Positions 58,569 to 64,000 of a stretch of DNA of 64,000 bases are shown piece after piece (position 1 is the stretch's first letter; every line of letters starts with the position of its first letter). The stretch lies in NCBI GenBank assembly GCA_947095535.1, contig OX352773.1, positions 168,528,438 to 168,592,437 on the forward strand, written 5' to 3'. The DNA is from Poecilobothrus nobilitatus. Lineage: Eukaryota; Arthropoda; Insecta; Diptera; Dolichopodidae. A model generated the notes under the pieces. That model worked only from the letters and a program-made list of their open reading frames with translations, was not told the DNA's origin and did not search any database. The position numbers were made by a program, and so were the translations under genes.

Positions 58569-59603
58569 ATGGAGAAAGAAATAAAAAATACTTTAAGCTA
58601 TAAATTATTTACAATATATTTAAAATTATCATCAATATGGGGTTTATCATCAATATATTTTAATCAAAAACAATTAAAATTTCAAATTTCAAAATTTCTA
58701 TTTAAATATCGTATATTTTTAACTATATCAAAATTAATATTTATTTTATATCCATTATATTATATTATTTCAAAAACGGATATGTTTAAAAATTTTTCAA
58801 CTATAGAAAAATTTCTTTATTGTACAATGGCTATTTTTGATTTTATTACAAATTTTGTATTAATTTATACAAATTGGAAATATGATAAAATATATTTAAA
58901 AATATTAAATAAAATCATTAATAATGAATTAAATTTTAAAATAAATTATAATATAAATAAAAATAAAATAATAAAATTTTTTATATTAATTATAATTAAT
59001 TCAATTAATTTTATAATTCAATTTAAAAATAATTTAATTGATATATTACCATTAAAATTAGAAAATTTTTTTATAATATTTTTTTGGGATTTTGGTGTTA
59101 TTTTAAATTTTACAATAAAAATTTTTTCAAATCTTATATTATTAAATTTTTTATATTTTTCAATATATTTTAATACTTTAATTTATTATTGTGAATTAAC
59201 ATTTATTGATTTAAATAATAAAAATTTAATAAGAAAAAATGATAATTTCTATGTAAAAAAAATAATTTATATAAGTAATTTAAAATATAAAATAAAAAAA
59301 TTTGAATATTTATATTTTAAAATAAAATTATTATTTTTTAAAATGATTAAATTAAAAAAAATTAATTTATTATTTTTACTTTTAACAAATATTATAAAAA
59401 ATCTTGCTTTAACATATTCAAGTTATTGGGAATTTGTAAAAATGCATAAATTAACATTACAAACAATAATACCAGGATTTCTTCAATTTATAGATATTTC
59501 AATACAAATAACAGGTTTTGAAATAACAATAAATGATTTTAATTATTTAAAAAATGTTATATTAAAATTTTGTTATGAAATATATGAGAGCCTTCATGAA
59601 AAT
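58569..59603 (+). CDS. Gustatory receptor-like, Gr-g, divergent, large first coding exon
   Basis: 345 intact codons from ATG (MEKEIKNTLSYKLFTIYLKL) to a phase-0 donor, AAT|GTAAGT (59603/59604), after YEIYESLHEN. It has the Gr layout: hydrophobic segments near residues 46-65, 83-103, 138-157, 174-208, 265-292 and 306-326, a charged loop between the fourth and fifth, and a FEITINDFNYLKNVILKFCY block where typical Grs have a conserved helix leading to the last exon. It shares little identity with the others beyond pattern and the N-terminal YFNQKQLKF-like stretch, so it is an older member of the array. The TM7 exon was not recognised. Alternatively it could be an odorant receptor, but the donor position and phase favour Gr. 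Confidence 0.75.
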
Positions 59604-60480
59604 GTAAGTTTTTTTTGTTTTTAAATTTTTTTAATTTCCAAAGTAAAAGTTAAATAGAAATAAAAGTTTTTTAAAAATTGTTTCGTCCTTGTTCTATTGA
59701 ACTCCTCAGTTTAAGTGTAGAACAGATAACCTTACTTAGACAATTTCCAAAAATTTTTTCAACTAATAAAACCTTTGTATTAAAAATTAATAAAAAGGTC
59801 TGTCAGTTTGAAAAAATTTACTTAAAAATATGATTTTATAATCACACATTAATAACTGAATCATAATTAATGAATGATGTTAAGGGTTATCGAGTATATA
59901 AAATAAATACTATACTTATTATATTTCTTACGAAATTAAAATATATTTAAAAAAAAAGCTCTTTTTTTTGAAAAGAAAAAAGAAAAAAACTCTTTACTTT
60001 TTTTTTATAACATATTAAAACACTTTGCCCTTCTTTTTGAATTTGTATATTGGTCTTTCTACTATATATTATTCTGTTGTGTTGTGTAACGGTTGTTCCT
60101 ATGAACAAATTTAAGTGAAGCTTGAATTTTATTAAAATATGTTGGTATTTTATTAAACTATACTTGGTATCTATTGCCATTATACGCTTGTTGATATTTG
60201 ACATTTGATAAAATTAATATTCTAAGTACTAAATTTATGGTTGGTATTTTTTTTATCTATACCTATATCATACTGTTAATAAATTAACTCAATATATATA
60301 GCTGACCGATAAACATCATAATTTAATTTCAAGTCCTAGAAGCCTTTTTAAAAATTTCATTTAAATTTTTTTTGGTGGTATGTAGATTTAAACGATCATA
60401 AAATAGTATACTCAAAAACTTTTTGGTAAGTTTTAACTTAAATTTTATCAACATTTTGATTAAAGTTGTTCTCTTTCTAT
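59604..60480. other. Gr-g intron start or intergenic, nothing recognised
   Basis: Read in three frames for a TM7 exon without success. A/T-rich, with an A-rich AAGAAAAAAGAAAAAAAC tract near 59980. Confidence 0.4.
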
Positions 60481-60948
60481 ATATTAAAATTATTATTTAA
60501 CGAGCAAGAGTGCACCGACGTTAACTATCGAGATATATTTATGTAAATTGTGGAGTTGTATGACAGCTATCCGAATCTATTGCCATTAGAATCGAAGCTA
60601 TTTTCATTTAAAAAGAGAAGGCACCGGCAATTTAATGAAGAGGTGTCGAGTTACATGCCAATAATTTTTGTAAAATTCGGTTGGTCTAGAGCAGCCGGTT
60701 CAGGTTTCTTGCACCTCTTGGAACTTAATGAAGTTTGGAATCAGCTACCCGAACTTGTTTTACCAGCACAACCAAATTTTACAGAGGTTGTTGCCATAAA
60801 ACTCAATCATTATTTGTAAGATTTCAAATGCCTAGCTTCATTAAGTTCCAAGAGGTGCAAGAAGTCTGAACCGGCTGCTCTAGACCTACCAAATTTTACA
60901 AAAATTGTTGGCATGTACCACAGTCTACTCTACTGCATTCTTCCTCAT
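60481..60948 (+). mobile_element. HINE4-like fragment containing a 79-bp inverted repeat
   Basis: Shares GTGGAGTTGTATGACAGCTA and the CTTCATTAAGTTCCAAGAGG block with 25555-25680, and ends with CAGTCTACTCTACTGCATTC and TTCCTCATTT like the HINE4 terminus. 60655-60733 and 60836-60914 are reverse complements with few mismatches. An 89-codon open frame inside is a by-product. Confidence 0.6.
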
Positions 60949-61894
60949 TTTAAAATGATTTAAAATTTAATTTTGTTAAAATGGCTGAATATATCTTAAA
61001 TTTTCATTAAAAAAAAACTTAAGCACAAAATATAAATTAAAAATGTATAAATTGTATTTGAATTTTTTAACCATTATTTATTCATTATAACTAATCAAAT
61101 TAATGATAAGGCATAATGGAACTAATAATGAAATTAAAATAATAGAAAAAAAATATTATTATGTAGGTGAGCAGAGTGTGCAGAAATACGTTGATAAAAA
61201 GATTAGTGTAATTCTTAAAACGATTGTGATCATGTTATGAAATACTTAAAAATATTATTCCAAAAGGAGCTGTTATAGCATATCTTTTAATAAAAACCCA
61301 TGAAAAGTAACATGTTGTTTAACTCAAGCTAATTTCATCTTTATCAAATTACCTATACCACCATATACTATATCACATATACGAATTAAAAAAAAAATTA
61401 TGGTATAACTAATTATTTTATTTTAAGACTCTCTTCTTGAATGTTGTGTTAAAAGAAAAGGTCCAAAAATATAAAACTCAAAAAAATTTAACTTTAATTT
61501 ATATTTTTAAAATGAAAGTTTAAATATTTTTAAGACAATATCAATACCAATTGTTTGTACTCTTATGATTTTTTTAAGAACAGGTTTTGAGAGGCGTTAT
61601 AATAGACAGTTTTTGTTTTTTGAAATATTTTAAATATTTTTTTTTTATTTATAAGAAATTTATCAATTTATTTATTTCGATATCCGTTAGTGATAACAAT
61701 TCTCATTATGTGAGTATAAAATAAGCTTTTGGTTACTTTGACGTTGACTTAATCTATCATCTGCCGCATTGCTATACATACTTATCTCATCGGGCACTCA
61801 CTGTACATTATAAATTTATAAGTCCAATTTAATTTATTAAATATAAGTTAAACATATAGATTAAAAAAATTTGATATTTTAAGAACTATTAAAT
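60949..61894. other. Intergenic, nothing recognised
   Basis: A/T-rich single-copy sequence up to the 5' truncation of the LINE fragment. No gene was seen. Confidence 0.4.
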
Positions 61895-62750
61895 TATTAA
61901 TAGGAACAGCCGAATTGTATGCCCTTTACAAAGCTTTCATTACTATAAATAATAATTTTTTATCGAAAAATGTCATAATTTGCTCAGATTCCTTAAGTTC
62001 TCTACAATCTTTGGGTAATCTTTTCCCAAAGCACTCTATAGCACAAAAAATTAAAGATGAACTGCAAAACACGAAAAATAATATTTCCTTTTTATGGATT
62101 TCCGGTCATGTTGGAATTACTGGTAATGAAGAAGCTGATTCACTAGCAAAACAAGCATTAAATGAACGCGAACATATTGATCCTGACTTTAAACTAATTC
62201 TTTCTGACTATAAAAAAAAATAAACAAATTGATTAAACAACAACATAAAAATAAAACTATATGGAAAAATATTAATAATAAATTTAAAACTGTAAAACCA
62301 GAAATCGAAAAATGGAAAACTATAGATACCATCACTCGAAAGGAATCTATCATCCTTACCAGACGTAGAATCGGTCATTCAAAATTAACGCACGGTTATC
62401 TTTTTACGAGAGATATCCCATCATCAAACTGTCAATGCAATAATGCAACACTAATTTCTATAAGACATATTTTTACAGACTGTCCATTATATACAAAAGA
62501 ACGAAGTTTATTTCATATTAGTTTTAACTCATTATCTGATAATAGTCACAGATCTAGCAACAATATCATGAATTTCCTTAAAAAAATTAACTTATATAAT
62601 CAAATATAATTTTAAATGAAAAAATTGTGTTTTATAAATGTTTTTGTATAATTTTAATACATTTTTAAAAAATGAATTCAACTAACAAAAAAAAAATTTT
62701 TTTTATATTTTATTTTATGTATATACTTTGTAATTTGGTAATTTAAAAAA
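61895..62750 (+). pseudogene. LINE 3' end with RNase H domain, one frameshift
   Basis: The first frame (to 62223) carries TAELYALYKAF, ICSDSLSSLQSL and FLWISGHVGITGNEEADSLA, the RNase H core with its acidic residues E, D and the histidine of the GHVGI..NE.AD motif. It ends at an A-run (about 62211-62221), where one base is lost or gained. The second frame runs to 62609 with RRRIGHSKLTHGYLFTR, CQCNNATLISIRHIFTDCPL and a C-terminal helix. This is the usual ORF2 end of I-like or R1-like elements. The RT domain is gone by 5' truncation. Only one lesion is visible. 62610-62750 is its likely 3' UTR. Confidence 0.8.
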
Positions 62751-63781
62751 AAACAAGGTAGAATGTAAACCAACAGTTTTTAAAAGCGCACATTTCCAAA
62801 ACACAATACAAACTGTTTAGAATATTGTGACTTGCACAAAAATTTGAAAAATTAAAAAATAAAATTTAAGATATTTTTTGTAATAAAAGAATATGTGAAA
62901 ATAGGACTTTTCGGGAATTTTGAGGTGCAGTAAGTCAGGAACCTTATATAACTAAAAAAAAACCGTTAACACACGTAAAAATATATTACTGGAGCTTTAA
63001 TTTTTATGTCTTGCCGAAGAAAAATGTGTACAGGTGCTTAAGTTACAGGTGCCTAAAAATAGCAAATATTCAATTTTTCAGCCCTAATTCATCTTAAACA
63101 GGGGATGGAGCAAAAAAATTTTCTAAAGAAACTTATACTAATTCTAAAAGTTCTTTCTTGTCTCAAAATTTCAGGTTCCTATCTAAAGGCGTACCGGAGT
63201 TATGAAAAATAAATTTCATGCAAAATGTGGTTTTCACATAACGGTAAATTTAAATAGTAAATTACGAAATATTACATAATTTTACTAAAATTTTCGGTCT
63301 TGTGGCGGTTTTATATTGCAAAACTATTACGCAGAGTCTAAGATATATACATCCAAAAATGGGCCTTTTTCGTAATTTTGAAGAGCTGTAATCTGGAATC
63401 CTATATAACTAAAATAAACTGTTAACACAAGTAAAAATATATTACGGTAGCTTTAATTTTTGTATTTTGCCGAAGTAAATTGTGTGCAGGTTCCTATGTT
63501 ATAGGTGCAAATAGCAAATTTTCAATTTTTTAGCCCTAATAGCTCATAAACAGGGGGTGGTCCAAAAGGGGGGCTGTGGCTCCGTAATGAATAGGGCTAC
63601 ATGAAAACCTTGTTATTACAAAATTTTTATTTTTATGAGACCTACCCATGGTTACATTTTTTTTTCTCTATATTTAACGGTGTAGAAGTTTTATAAACAG
63701 ACGGACGGACGGACGGACGGATGGGCAGAGTGAAACTAATAAGCACATTTTTTCAAAATTTTTTTGGAAATGTGCTAAAAA
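62751..63781 (-). mobile_element. HINE3 copy
   Basis: The left end AAACAAGGTAGAATGTAAAC leads into the AAACCAACAGTTT stem-loop and GCGCACATTTCC; the right end has CAGACGGACGGACGGACGGA and TTTTTTGGAAATGTGCTAAA. The core is standard, with the ACATAACGGTAAATTTAAAT block. Confidence 0.75.
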
Positions 63782-64000
63782 GAATAAATATTATATTAAA
63801 AATAGTTCTTAAGAAAAATAAAAAAAATAATCTATGGGCTTATAAAACCTTCATGAGTTGAAAGCCCAAATAAAAAATTTTTAAATAAATAAATAAATTA
63901 TTAATAGGAATAAATTTGGTAAAAAGTGGTTTGTAATCAAATCGAAGAAAAATTAATAAATTAATGGAACTCTTTTATAGATATGAAAAAAGGAGTTTCA
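63782..64000. other. Window end, nothing recognised
   Basis: A-rich sequence without a recognisable feature. Confidence 0.4.

Noticed and set aside
61195..61245. Possible terminal exon after GTGTGCAG (KYVDKKISVILKTIVIML) for Gr-g
   Set aside because: It has the right phase and a short hydrophobic tail, but lacks the TYhhhhhQF motif and is too short for TM7. A chance AG in A/T-rich DNA is likelier.

Overview
The window is strongly AT-rich eukaryotic DNA from an insect, most likely a higher (cyclorrhaphan) fly. Two things point there. First, it carries a tandem array of chemoreceptor genes of the insect gustatory receptor (Gr, 7tm_7) type. Second, it is packed with short rolling-circle-type repeats whose CCGT runs and core sequence resemble, from memory, the Drosophila INE-1/DINE-1 elements. 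No bacterial-style operon, CRISPR array or complete intact transposase gene is present. The species cannot be named from the sequence.

Genes. Seven Gr first exons lie on the + strand: Gr-a 6659-7687, Gr-b 11844-12887, Gr-c 21656-22699 (one nonsense codon), Gr-d 36721-37749, Gr-e 44059-45102 (one nonsense codon), Gr-f 50612-51655 and the divergent Gr-g 58569-59603. Each is a single exon of 343-348 codons with about six membrane segments. Each ends, in phase 0, at a clear GTAAG splice donor. The short last exon expected to carry TM7 and the TYhhhhhQF motif was not recognised after any of them. This suggests either long last introns or alternative first exons sharing 3' exons, as in Drosophila Gr39a and Gr28b.

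Duplication structure. The array grew by segmental duplication. Roughly 11.2-22.7 kb corresponds to 42.4-51.7 kb in collinear blocks that differ by transposon insertions. The sequence at 0.2-2.7 kb corresponds to 38.3-39.3 kb. The 2.9-5.0 kb tandem-repeat block has an inverted copy at 39.3-40.0 kb. Gr-e and Gr-f are mosaics of their neighbours, which implies gene conversion or unequal exchange.

Mobile DNA. At least four families of non-autonomous elements (called here HINE1 to HINE4) share one plan: a subterminal inverted repeat, a CCGT-rich block, a core, the second subterminal repeat, a short stem-loop and an end close to CTTGTT or CTCGTT. One HINE2 copy has an empty paralogous site in the window showing insertion between two T residues with no target duplication. 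A decayed 3.4-kb hAT transposon sits inside a HINE1 stem-loop with an 8-bp target duplication. There are several 5'-truncated, minus-strand LINE remnants (jockey/CR1-like, RTE-like, and one with RT plus RNase H), a plus-strand LINE 3' end with RNase H, a lone LTR-type primer binding site, tRNA-derived SINE-like sequences and a near-perfect 74-bp hairpin present in two paralogous copies.

Remaining stretches are AT-rich intergenic or intronic sequence in which no gene is visible; one minus-strand ORF at 33552-33812 with locally raised GC is unexplained. All comparisons were made by eye. Repeat boundaries are good to a few bases where termini are named and to tens of bases elsewhere.
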